Source of the DNA: Lachnospiraceae bacterium
GTDB lineage: Bacteria; Bacillota; Clostridia; Lachnospirales; Lachnospiraceae
NCBI GenBank assembly: GCA_024698485.1
Contig: JAILRC010000016.1
Span: 1-64,000, forward strand
Direction: 5' to 3'
Length of the DNA: 64,000 nucleotides
Positions 9,880 to 18,284 of this stretch are shown in pieces. A model generated the notes under the pieces. The model saw only the letters and a program-made list of their open reading frames with translations. It was not told the origin of the DNA and ran no database searches. The position numbers were made by a program, and so were the translations under genes. The first letter of the stretch is position 1, and each line of letters opens with the position of its first letter.

Positions 9880-10242
9880 TTACAGGATCCTGTAAAGGCC
9901 GCTCACAAGGCGGATGATGTAGCAGATCAGGATGCACAGACCCAAAAGGGCGGCACCTATGTTGTAAAGACGGTTGGAGATCTTAACGATCTTCAGAGCC
10001 TTAAGCAACTCCGTAAGGAGTGCGAGAACGATCAAGGGCCAGAGCGGATGAAAAGCGAAAGCCTCTTTCATGTGGAAATGAGAGGCTGACATGAAGGCTC
10101 TGGAAATGCCGCAAAAAGGGCAGGGGATCTTAAAGAGGAGCCTGAAAGGGCATTGATAGATCCCTGTCAACATGAGTATTACGAGAACGAGGAGTGCAGC
10201 TGCCAAAACAACCGCACTCCTCGATATTTTTTTATTTTGCAT
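9880..10242 (-). CDS. DUF2752-like small membrane protein
   Basis: Three hydrophobic segments and [13 protein letters not shown] motif. Start ATG 10242 overlaps the end of the upstream TM2 gene. Confidence 0.72.
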   Translation of the reverse strand: MQNKKISRSAVVLAAALLVLVILMLTGIYQCPFRLLFKIPCPFCGISRAFMSASHFHMKEAFAFHPLWPLIVLALLTELLKALKIVKISNRLYNIGAALLGLCILICYIIRLVSGLYRIL

Positions 10243-10474
10243 ACTGTCCGTCGATGAATTCAACATTTGTATCGTTTCCGAAAGCATCGCTGCCGTAAAC
10301 CTTTGTAAGAGCGATGATGAAATCTACCAGCTGCCATACGCCGCATCCGCCGCAGGTAAGGAGCTTAAGGACTCCGAGTCCGATCTGTCCTCTTACGAAA
10401 CGGTCAGCGCCGAATTCGCCCAAAAGGAAGCAGAAAACCCATACGAAAACATTTTTTTCCATAGTCTTCTTCAT
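10232..10474 (-). CDS. TM2-domain membrane protein (copy A)
   Basis: [50 protein letters not shown] 10474 has GGAGG upstream. Confidence 0.85.
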   Translation of the reverse strand: MKKTMEKNVFVWVFCFLLGEFGADRFVRGQIGLGVLKLLTCGGCGVWQLVDFIIALTKVYGSDAFGNDTNVEFIDGQYAK

Positions 10475-10508
10475 AACTTTGATTCCTCCGTGTTGTGTGA
10501 TTGTTTTA

Positions 10509-10751
10509 TTATTTGGCATAGTCTCCGTCGATGAATACAACCTCCGTATCATTTCCGAAAGCGTCACTGCCATAAACCTTTGTAAGAGCGATGATGAAGT
10601 CAACAAGAGCCCAGATACCGCAACCGCCGGCTGTCAAAAGCTTGAGAACTCCGAGACCCACCTGACCTCTGACGAAACGGTCAACACCGTATCCGCCCAA
10701 TAAGAAGCAGAAAACCCAGACAAAGATATTTTTGTCAAATCTTTTTTCCAT
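10509..10751 (-). CDS. TM2-domain membrane protein (copy B)
   Basis: [47 protein letters not shown]; near-identical to copy A. Confidence 0.87.
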   Translation of the reverse strand: MEKRFDKNIFVWVFCFLLGGYGVDRFVRGQVGLGVLKLLTAGGCGIWALVDFIIALTKVYGSDAFGNDTEVVFIDGDYAK

Positions 10752-10839
10752 TAAAATTTTCCTCCTGCATGGATATATGTTTCATGATACAATTTTTTTT
10801 CTCAAAATGCAAGAAAACTTTTAACGGACATGGGGGAAC

Positions 10840-11946
10840 TCACCTGATCCCCTGACTGTTGTTCATCAAGGTCTCGCTGAACATGAACAGCACATCCGAG
10901 TTCTCGAAGGGTATGAACCTGCCGTAAACATCCGGATGGGCATATCTCATGTCTACAAGATAGACTGTCCTGTAGGCGGAGGCAAGAAGAGGAGCCATGG
11001 AGGAGGCGTAGGAATCACGGAAGATCACCAGCTGTCCCTCGGGGGCATCGGGATTTTCTATGCGTATGAGACCAAGCCCGCCGCCGAGAAAAAGGGTGTA
11101 GAGGTCTTTTGGGTCGCAGCCTTCGGGATCGTAAATCTTAAGAGGTGCCCTTATTTCAAGGTTTATGGCTTTAAGCTCGTTCAGGTAGCCTCCCTTTAGC
11201 CAATATATGGTCTCGGGATCGGGATCCATGGCGGATTGTCCTGCATAGACTCCGAGAAAAGGGTAGAGAGAGTCAGTTTCAAGATCCCCGTCAAGAAGGG
11301 AGGAGTCACGGCCCATGGCTTCAAGGATGTGCTTTGCGGCAGGGGTCAGCTTTTCCTGACGCCAGTGGCTGTCGGTGTAATAGTAGTCCTCAAGGCTCAA
11401 AATGTCCCTTAAGGAAATGGCTTCTGCGAAGGGGAGACTGTCGGCATAGAGTTGGTCCATGAGGTCAAGGTCTATGGTGGGATAGCCCCATTTTCCCGCA
11501 AAGCTGCTCTTGTCCGGCACAAGGGTCCGGTAGATGTGACTTCCGGAGTTTTTGAGATACCTTTCCCAAACCGCATTGAAACGCTCTGCGGCATAGGCTA
11601 TGGAAGAGGAGTTTATGTTTTTCGGGAGGCTTATGATATAGCCATTATGGTTAACAAAACCGTTGTATTCGTTTTCATTAAGTATCCCTGTCTGGAAGAG
11701 GAAGCGGAGGTGTCTCAGGGTTTCTCTTCCCGCAAAGTGATCCGCTGTCCAGAGATCCAGATCCTCAAAGTAATCACCCTTCATGACATTTTTGCAGGAC
11801 AGAACGGGAGCGGATGCCAGAGGGCGGCGTTCCGCTTCGGATATGTTTTTTTTCGGAAAAGCGAAAAGTGTGACGGTGCCCATGAGGACAGCCGTAATGA
11901 ATGACAGAGCCGGGAGAGCGGCAATCGATCTTTTTAGCATATGCAC
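10840..11946 (-). CDS. DHHW/AlgX-like protein, SGNH-type acyltransferase partner
   Basis: N-terminal TM, YYYTDSHWRQEKLTPAA motif; directly downstream of MBOAT gene. Confidence 0.75.
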   Translation of the reverse strand: MHMLKRSIAALPALSFITAVLMGTVTLFAFPKKNISEAERRPLASAPVLSCKNVMKGDYFEDLDLWTADHFAGRETLRHLRFLFQTGILNENEYNGFVNHNGYIISLPKNINSSSIAYAAERFNAVWERYLKNSGSHIYRTLVPDKSSFAGKWGYPTIDLDLMDQLYADSLPFAEAISLRDILSLEDYYYTDSHWRQEKLTPAAKHILEAMGRDSSLLDGDLETDSLYPFLGVYAGQSAMDPDPETIYWLKGGYLNELKAINLEIRAPLKIYDPEGCDPKDLYTLFLGGGLGLIRIENPDAPEGQLVIFRDSYASSMAPLLASAYRTVYLVDMRYAHPDVYGRFIPFENSDVLFMFSETLMNNSQGIR

Positions 11947-11948
11947 TC

Positions 11949-13355
11949 CTAAAATCTGAAATACAGGAAAGGTGAAAAACTTCCGTCTACAAGGTAAGCG
12001 GTTACAAAGATAAGGATAAAGACTATGAACGCCGACCTTAAGAAAGGAGCAAGGACGCGGCCCGCCGCAGAGTTTTCCGCTTTTTTATAAAGGATCTTTG
12101 GGAGAGGCGTTGCCCCAAGGCAGGCCATGGACAGAAGGACCCAAAAACCTTTTAAAAGATAGGCGGTGCTCCCGGTCCATAAAGGAACGGTACCGAACAT
12201 GCGGCCGTATTGGGTGAGGGCGTCACGAAGGTCGGTAAATCGGAACCACACGAAGAACAGCACCGTCAGGGTGAGTACCAAAATGTGCTTTAGGACTGCG
12301 GGGATCTTTTTTTTCTTAAACAGTCCCGTTTTTTCCAAAAGCACCTCCGCTATGAGCATGATGCCGAAACTCAGGCCCCAGAGAACAAAATTCAGGGATG
12401 CTCCGTGCCAGAGACCTGTGAGGACCCAGACCGTGAGAAGGTTCCTTAAGTGTATGAGAAGTCCTTTACGGCTTCCTCCCAGAGGAATGTAGACATAGTC
12501 TCTGAACCAGGAACCCAGGGATATGTGCCAGCGTCTCCAGAATTCACGAAAACCGGTGCTGATCAGGGGATAGTCAAAGTTTTCCGGAAGATCGAAGCCA
12601 AAACAGCGGGCGAGACCTATGGCCATATCGCTGTAGCCGGAAAAATCGAAGTAGACATAAAGGAGAAAAGCCAGACCTTCCGTCCAGGAAAGAAGAAGGG
12701 AAGGGGAGGCTGCAGCGGCAGCGGTATCACAGAAGGCGTAGAGCCTGTCGGCAATGAGAACTTTTTTGCCCAGACCCAGAGTGAAACGGAAGAGACCTTC
12801 ACTGAGACGCGCTATGCTGTGGGTGCGATACTTTAGGTTTTCGCTTACGGTTTCAAAGCGCACTACGGGACCTGCGATGAGCTGGGGAAAGAAGGAAACA
12901 TAGAGGGAGAGGTTCAGCAGGTTCTTTTCCGCCGGGTACTTTCCGCGATAAACATCGATCCCGTAGCTCACGCTCTGAAAGACGTAGAAGCTGATCCCGA
13001 TGGGAAGAGGAAGGCGAAGGAGGGTGAAGATCTCTCTGCCTGCCAGGCCGTTCACTGTTCCCGGGATCAGATCCGCATATTTAAATAACCCCAACAGACC
13101 AAAACTTAAAACAAGAAAAACCGCCAGGGTGACCTTTTTTGCTTTGTCCGGGAGGATCTCCAAAAGCCTTCCCGCAACATAGGTCAAAAGGGTCTCACCT
13201 GCCATGAGCAGAAGATAGATCTGCTCGCCGCAAAAATAGAAGAAAAGGCTGGAGGCAAGAAGGACTGCGTTCCGAAACTTGGTCGGAACGCAGAAGTACA
13301 GGAGCAGGACTCCCGGCAAAAACAGATATATAAATGTCAGACTTGAAAAGACCAT
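11949..13355 (-). CDS. MBOAT-family O-acyltransferase (AlgI-like)
   Basis: Multi-TM; FDFSGYSDMAIGLARCFGF, FREFWRRWHISLGSWFRDYVYIPLGGSR, LTGLWHGASLNFVLWG. Confidence 0.93.
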   Translation of the reverse strand: MVFSSLTFIYLFLPGVLLLYFCVPTKFRNAVLLASSLFFYFCGEQIYLLLMAGETLLTYVAGRLLEILPDKAKKVTLAVFLVLSFGLLGLFKYADLIPGTVNGLAGREIFTLLRLPLPIGISFYVFQSVSYGIDVYRGKYPAEKNLLNLSLYVSFFPQLIAGPVVRFETVSENLKYRTHSIARLSEGLFRFTLGLGKKVLIADRLYAFCDTAAAAASPSLLLSWTEGLAFLLYVYFDFSGYSDMAIGLARCFGFDLPENFDYPLISTGFREFWRRWHISLGSWFRDYVYIPLGGSRKGLLIHLRNLLTVWVLTGLWHGASLNFVLWGLSFGIMLIAEVLLEKTGLFKKKKIPAVLKHILVLTLTVLFFVWFRFTDLRDALTQYGRMFGTVPLWTGSTAYLLKGFWVLLSMACLGATPLPKILYKKAENSAAGRVLAPFLRSAFIVFILIFVTAYLVDGSFSPFLYFRF

Positions 13356-13364
13356 AATTTCCTT

Positions 13365-14363
13365 TTACTCTTCATCTTTGGGCTCGGAGCACATCATGAA
13401 GAGAACGGCGTTACCGTCGGTTTCGATGATGACGGTGTTGGCGACCATGCATATGTTCCAGGCCAGGTTTGCATTGTCTTCAAGGCTCTTTACGAAAGCG
13501 TCCTTGTCTGTGGAATCGTCAAGACGGAAAACATATCCGATGAAAAGGTTGGGGGACATGAAGGGCTTTATGCCTGCAGCTTCCGTAAATCCTTTGATGG
13601 TACATTCTCCGGAGTAGTCCGTGAGCCCCGTGAGCCTGTCGGCTGTTGCTTCTTCGGCGTAGATGCTGTTGAATTTCTGGTGTCTTACAAAGTACTCGGC
13701 GAGTTCGAGCATCGTAGCGTCGGGATGGGATGCAAGGTACTCATGGAAAACGGTGACAAGATCTCTTGCTTTTTCGGCTATGGTTCCCGTAACAGGCTCC
13801 ATTTGTGTGTCATACATGGAAAAATAGAGAATGCCGTTTTCTGCAAAGCTCATCATTCCGTCCGTTCCTTTTTCAAAATCCATCCATTTGGGATCGGAGT
13901 TTGCCTTGAGGCTTTCCGCGATGGCTTCGGGATCTGTGCCTTCTTCGGGGATGATGACGTAGACAAGAGAACCCTTTTTGCTGACATTGTCGGCAATGCA
14001 GAGCACGTCCTTTACGCCCTGAGGCTTAAAGTCCCAGACCATTCCGGGATAGTACCACTCTGTATATTCACGGGTGTAGAGCACGAAAAACGGGTTTTTT
14101 ATGATGTCTGCCTCGATCTTTTCCAGGTCTCCTTCGGGATTTGCCTTGGCGATCTCCCTGAGAAAAGCTTCCATGTCCAGAGGCATTGTGGGCTTTGTGG
14201 GAACGGGAGTGGGAGTGATTTCGGCTTTCGGGTCTTCTGCTCCTTGGGTGGGAGCGGGAGTGCCGGCAGCGGGGATGTTCACACCGTCTGCTTTCTTGCC
14301 GCAGCCCACAAAAAGGGAGGCGATGATCGTCAGAGTTATGATCAGAGCTATATATTTCTTCAT
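13365..14363 (-). CDS. Lipoprotein of unknown function with TP-rich linker (possibly DUF4358-like)
   Basis: Lipobox ASLFVGC followed by TPAPTQ...ITPTPVPTKPT linker. Confidence 0.65.
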   Translation of the reverse strand: MKKYIALIITLTIIASLFVGCGKKADGVNIPAAGTPAPTQGAEDPKAEITPTPVPTKPTMPLDMEAFLREIAKANPEGDLEKIEADIIKNPFFVLYTREYTEWYYPGMVWDFKPQGVKDVLCIADNVSKKGSLVYVIIPEEGTDPEAIAESLKANSDPKWMDFEKGTDGMMSFAENGILYFSMYDTQMEPVTGTIAEKARDLVTVFHEYLASHPDATMLELAEYFVRHQKFNSIYAEEATADRLTGLTDYSGECTIKGFTEAAGIKPFMSPNLFIGYVFRLDDSTDKDAFVKSLEDNANLAWNICMVANTVIIETDGNAVLFMMCSEPKDEE

Positions 14364-14384
14364 TTGAGATTTCCTTTCTTTTCT

Positions 14385-14918
14385 TTAACGGTACAATGCG
14401 TTGACCGTTTTGTCATATACTTCTTCCGAGATCTTAAGGCATCTGAAGCCCTCGGTCTCTATTCCCACAAGTCCTTCTCCTGCGAAGATGATACGGATCT
14501 CCTTTCCGTCCGCGGTCATTACGGAGAATTCTTTGAGGATCGTGAGTTCGCTCTTTTCCATATGCAGATCTTCATTGACGTGAGAGTTCACTTCTGCGGC
14601 AAATTCATCCCACAGGGCAGGCTCGATACCTGGAAGGGGAGCCTTTGCCAGCTCCGAAAATGAAGGGAGCAGGGATTCCGTGAAGGATAAAATGCTCACA
14701 TCTCCGGAATCCCACGACATGGTCTGTATTCCCTCTTCTTTTTGAGGGAGGAGACGGGGAAGAGTGAGGGCAGCCGCAACCGTTAAAACAATGGCAGCAG
14801 CCGCTACGGTGATCTGTTTTATATGACGCCTTAGGGGCGTGATGGCCGAAAGATCGGCTTCTTTGATATATTTTTCGTCGATGTTGCCGATGGCTTCCAA
14901 AAGGTCATGGTCGTTCAT
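14385..14918 (-). CDS. Single-TM protein overlapping the sigma factor gene, probable anti-sigma factor
   Basis: One TM segment (QITVAAAAIVLTVAAALTL) after a charged N-terminus; overlaps the sigma ORF by 4 nt. Confidence 0.6.
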   Translation of the reverse strand: MNDHDLLEAIGNIDEKYIKEADLSAITPLRRHIKQITVAAAAIVLTVAAALTLPRLLPQKEEGIQTMSWDSGDVSILSFTESLLPSFSELAKAPLPGIEPALWDEFAAEVNSHVNEDLHMEKSELTILKEFSVMTADGKEIRIIFAGEGLVGIETEGFRCLKISEEVYDKTVNALYR

Positions 14919-15475
14919 ACGGTATAACCTCCTTTTTCAAGATACTGCTTCAGGTCGGCGCGAAGTCTGAAGAGCATGGTCTTAACTTTGGCGGGGGAAA
15001 AGCCGAAGGCAGCGGCGATGCTGTTTACGGGATCGAAGTACCAGTACCTTCTTACAAACACCAGACGCTGTTCCTTGGAACAGGTTTCCAGAAAAGAATT
15101 TATGAGACCTGTAAGGATCTCTGCGTCTTCTTTTTCCGCCGCAACGTCCGGTGCGGGGATGCATTCCTCCATTTCCCGGGTCAGCTCGCAATAGACTGCG
15201 GATCTTTTTTGGGCATTGTTCTTTTTGCATATGTTAAGAGCAATGTTCCTCGCTATCCTTCCCACAAAGGGGAAAAGGTAGGTTCTGGGTTCATGGGGCG
15301 GTATCAGGTTCCAGGTCTCGTTGTAGGTGTCGTTCTCGCATTCCTTGGCGGTTTCAAGGTCATCAAGGATGCCGTAGGCGATCTTTCTCAGTTTAAGACC
15401 GTATTTCTGCGCCGTCTGTTCTATGGCTTCTTCGTTTCTTGACAAGTAGAGCTCTACGATTGCGTTGTCGTCCAC
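14915..15475 (-). CDS. ECF-type RNA polymerase sigma factor
   Basis: Sigma-70 region 2/4 pattern (CENDTYNETWNLIP, FVRRYWYFDPVNSIAAAFGFSPAKVKTMLFRLR). GTG 15475 preceded by AGGAGG. Confidence 0.85.
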   Translation of the reverse strand: MDDNAIVELYLSRNEEAIEQTAQKYGLKLRKIAYGILDDLETAKECENDTYNETWNLIPPHEPRTYLFPFVGRIARNIALNICKKNNAQKRSAVYCELTREMEECIPAPDVAAEKEDAEILTGLINSFLETCSKEQRLVFVRRYWYFDPVNSIAAAFGFSPAKVKTMLFRLRADLKQYLEKGGYTV

Positions 15476-15589
15476 GAATGTTTCCTCCTGTTCTTTTAAA
15501 GGCCTCACCCTATAAAGCAACTTTTTTTGTTCCTTGGTTACATTTTTTGAAAAAAAATTTTATATTTTTAATGTACCATTTAAATAAAA

Positions 15590-15614
15590 AAGAGACAACC
15601 CATCAGGCTGTCTC
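15590..15614 (-). terminator. Rho-independent terminator for the PadR/DUF2812 operon
   Basis: Minus strand GAGACAGCCTGATGGGTTGTCTC then TTTTTT. Confidence 0.7.
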
Positions 15615-15621
15615 GCTGAGA

Positions 15622-16029
15622 TCAATATTTAAATCCGTAACTTCCCCGGTGATCGTCGGTATCCAGGTAAATGCGGACCGTTTTTGATGCAGGCACTTCG
15701 AATTCCTCATCTCCCGAGATGGTCTTTTCGAACAGCACCGTCTTGGTCTTGTAATCCTCGATCCTTACGGTGAGTTCTCCCGACTTTGTTGTGACGGAAC
15801 AAAGGACTGCGTCGGCACCGGAAGAGGGGAAGAGAATATGCTCGAAAGAACCCGTGATCCTGCTGTATGTTCCGTTATATCTGTGGAACGTGGTGTTTCC
15901 CGAAAAACCCATCCGAAGTCCCGACTGGTCGCCTATCAATCCTGCGGCCTTTATTACAATGACCCCGGCCAGGATCAGTATCATTATGGGGATGGTGATC
16001 TTTAAATTTCCAGCTCCTTTTGTTTTCAT
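15622..16029 (-). CDS. Hypothetical membrane-anchored protein
   Basis: N-terminal TM (ITIPIMILILAGVIVIKAAG); GGAGG upstream of ATG 16029; co-directional with DUF2812 gene. Confidence 0.6.
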   Translation of the reverse strand: MKTKGAGNLKITIPIMILILAGVIVIKAAGLIGDQSGLRMGFSGNTTFHRYNGTYSRITGSFEHILFPSSGADAVLCSVTTKSGELTVRIEDYKTKTVLFEKTISGDEEFEVPASKTVRIYLDTDDHRGSYGFKY

Positions 16030-16031
16030 GA

Positions 16032-16637
16032 TCATTCCTCCAACTCGTTATTTTTAAGGATCTGTTTGATCTTGTGACGGGCACGGCCGAAAAACGTCCC
16101 GCACAGCAATGCCCCTGCACCCGCTACGCACACTACGGGCATAAAGGGCCAGGCAAGGATGCCCCAAAGGAGAAACAAAAAGCAGCCATACACCCAGGGA
16201 ACACTGAGACGGTCGTAGTAATTTGCCAGATCTTCGTTGTCCGTATGGAGTTCAAAGGGCTTTCCGTCCCTTTCCTTTTCAACTATAAGAAGTTCTTTGT
16301 TATAGGTGGATCTTTTGGTGTTGGAAGAGATCTTCCCGCCTTTTTCCGCCCAGGGACGGAAGGTGATCTTGAAAGGTGAAAAGTCAAGGTTCATATTCTT
16401 GTAAAACACGGTGTATCCCATGTCTTCCAGAAATTCCTTGTAATTTTCTTCTTCTTTAAAGGATTTGTCTCCCACGTACTCCACAGCGTATGCATATTTA
16501 CCTGCTTCGCATTCTTCGAAGACATATCTCATCTTTCCGGTTTTCACAAGTCTGTAACCTTTGGCCGACATGGAGTTCAGCCATTTTGTCTGGCTTTCGA
16601 TAAAACCTGCAAAAAATCTAATCTTAACCTTGCTCAT
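16032..16637 (-). CDS. DUF2812-like membrane protein
   Basis: IRFFAGFIESQTKWLNSMSAKGYRLVKTGKMRYVFEE then C-terminal TM segments. ATG 16637 overlaps the padR stop (ATGA). Confidence 0.75.
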   Translation of the reverse strand: MSKVKIRFFAGFIESQTKWLNSMSAKGYRLVKTGKMRYVFEECEAGKYAYAVEYVGDKSFKEEENYKEFLEDMGYTVFYKNMNLDFSPFKITFRPWAEKGGKISSNTKRSTYNKELLIVEKERDGKPFELHTDNEDLANYYDRLSVPWVYGCFLFLLWGILAWPFMPVVCVAGAGALLCGTFFGRARHKIKQILKNNELEE

Positions 16638-16957
16638 TTCCCCTCCTCCACAATGGCAGCCGCGATCTTTGTGAGCTCCGTCAGTCTTTGCAGCTCTTTT
16701 TCCGCTATGGCCTTTCCTTCCGGTGTGATGCAGTACTCCTTGGTCCTTCCGCCACTGTCGCCGTAAGGACCGATCCATCCTTTTTCCGTCAGGGTGTTCA
16801 GGGCACCGTAGAGAGAACCTGCTCCCAGCACCAGTCTGCCGCCTGTCTTTTCTTCTATGAACTGCATTATGGCATATCCGTGTCTCGGGGTGTACAGAGA
16901 CAGCAATATGAAAAATGTAACTTCGGTCAAAGCGCCGCTTTTAACATTGTCCTTCAT
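16634..16957 (-). CDS. PadR-family transcriptional regulator
   Basis: ILLSLYTPRHGYAIMQFIEEKTGGRLVLGAGSLYGALNTLTEKGWI winged-helix motif. Confidence 0.9.
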   Translation of the reverse strand: MKDNVKSGALTEVTFFILLSLYTPRHGYAIMQFIEEKTGGRLVLGAGSLYGALNTLTEKGWIGPYGDSGGRTKEYCITPEGKAIAEKELQRLTELTKIAAAIVEEGK

Positions 16958-17003
16958 GTTTTTCCTTTCGGGATCGTTTCATTGTTATCGGATACTATCG
17001 TTG

Positions 17004-17047
17004 TATTACGTTTACTGTAATATATCACTAACCGTAACAATTGTCAA
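17004..17047 (-). promoter_or_regulatory. padR operon promoter with overlapping operator-like inverted repeat
   Basis: Minus strand TTGACA (17047-17042), 17-nt spacer, TATATT (17024-17019). TATTAC-N7-GTAATA spans 17004-17022. Confidence 0.65.
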
Positions 17048-17129
17048 CGGGAAATTCAAGAGAAAATCTGAAAGACGCAATGCGGTATACGGTATGCAGG
17101 AAGGTGGCGATCATAAAGCCGACTTTTGA

Positions 17130-17840
17130 TCATGAGGGAAACATAAAGTTAAAACAGGCATCTTTGAAGGCAGAGCCTTCACCCCTTGCGATGGGGCAAC
17201 AAAACCCCGACAGGGTGATCGCCTCGCCGGTTGTAAACGTCTTCACATGAGCCAGTCCCACGATGTAACTCCTGTGACATTTGAAAAAACTCTTGTCCTT
17301 AAGGAGCTGTTCCTCATAAGTCGAAAATTTGCCCACAGCTTCAACCTCTGTACCGTCGGAGAGATGAAAGATCACGTTTTTACCTTGAGCTTCGGCGCAT
17401 TCGATGACGGAGGGATCCAGGTTTCTGTATCCCATCCTGGTCTTGACCAGAATGTGCTCTTTCTTTGCTTCCGCTTCTTCCGCAAACTTGTCCAGAAGAG
17501 CGCAGAGCTTTTTATGATCCGGAGGCTTGAGAAGATAGCCCGCGGCATTTACTTCATAGGATTCTACGGCGTATTCCGGGGCTGAGGTCAAAAAAACAAG
17601 CTTAATATCCACAGTCCTCTCACGTATGATGCGGGCGGTTTCCATGCCGCTCAGCAAAGGCATCATGATATCGAGAAAAAGAACGTCTGCCCGGTTCTTT
17701 TCAAGGTGATCCAGAAGGGCGTCACCGTTGTCGAATAAAATGATACGGTCGTTTCTTGACCGTTCCTTCATCCATTTTCTAATTTTTTCACTTGTATTCA
17801 GACGGCACGTTTCGTCGTCGTCGCATATTACAATAGTCAT
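17130..17840 (-). CDS. LytTR-family response regulator
   Basis: Receiver MTIVICDDDE...VLFLDIMMP...; LytTR-like C-terminus (FSTYEEQLLKDKSFFKCHRSYIVGLAHV). Confidence 0.88.
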   Translation of the reverse strand: MTIVICDDDETCRLNTSEKIRKWMKERSRNDRIILFDNGDALLDHLEKNRADVLFLDIMMPLLSGMETARIIRERTVDIKLVFLTSAPEYAVESYEVNAAGYLLKPPDHKKLCALLDKFAEEAEAKKEHILVKTRMGYRNLDPSVIECAEAQGKNVIFHLSDGTEVEAVGKFSTYEEQLLKDKSFFKCHRSYIVGLAHVKTFTTGEAITLSGFCCPIARGEGSAFKDACFNFMFPS

Positions 17841-17982
17841 TTTCGCAACCTTCGATAAATTGTCTGAGTATTCAAAATATAACACATCTCACTGTTTTTT
17901 ACAAGTTCAGCATTTCATACCAAAAAAATGACGTTTCATGATGTGTTGGCGGATCGGCGGACAAAGGGTGTATCATATGCTT

Positions 17983-18150
17983 GAACACAGCTATCATGTT
18001 TCTGTTTATGCAAGGCGTAGAAACATCTTTCTTGGTACCTGTGGGAAATTCACACAGGACCGCTGTGGGGATGATGAATACTTATATCTTGATTAGGGTC
18101 TCAGAGCAGGCAGCAACTTTCGATATTTTTGAAGGTTGGTGCCTGTTCTT
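17983..18150 (+). ncRNA. Candidate structured leader RNA upstream of the EAL-domain gene
   Basis: CACAGC 17986-17991/GCTGTG 18062-18067 encloses ATGTTTCT/AGAAACAT (17996-18003/18019-18026) and CCTGTG/CACAGG (18038-18043/18053-18058). A longer stem at 18105-18121/18131-18147 follows. Confidence 0.5.
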
Positions 18151-18284
18151 TATGTAAACGGTTACTGTTTGTTATACAATTTTTATTATTTTTTTTATTT
18201 GTGTATAAATTTCTGCGTGGTACAATCATATTGGACGGAAAGCCGGCAGGGGATCAACAGGCATTTCCGAAAGGGAGGTACCCC

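Noticed and set aside
18046-18067. TTCACACAGGA...GCTGTGG resembling the lacZ/M13 reverse primer region of cloning vectors
   Set aside because: Only a short partial match, in a different order and inside a genomic context; it is part of the proposed leader structure, not vector.
18129-18284. N-terminal extension of the EAL protein in the ORF track
   Set aside because: ATG 18285 has AGGGAGG at correct spacing; the upstream part overlaps the structured leader.
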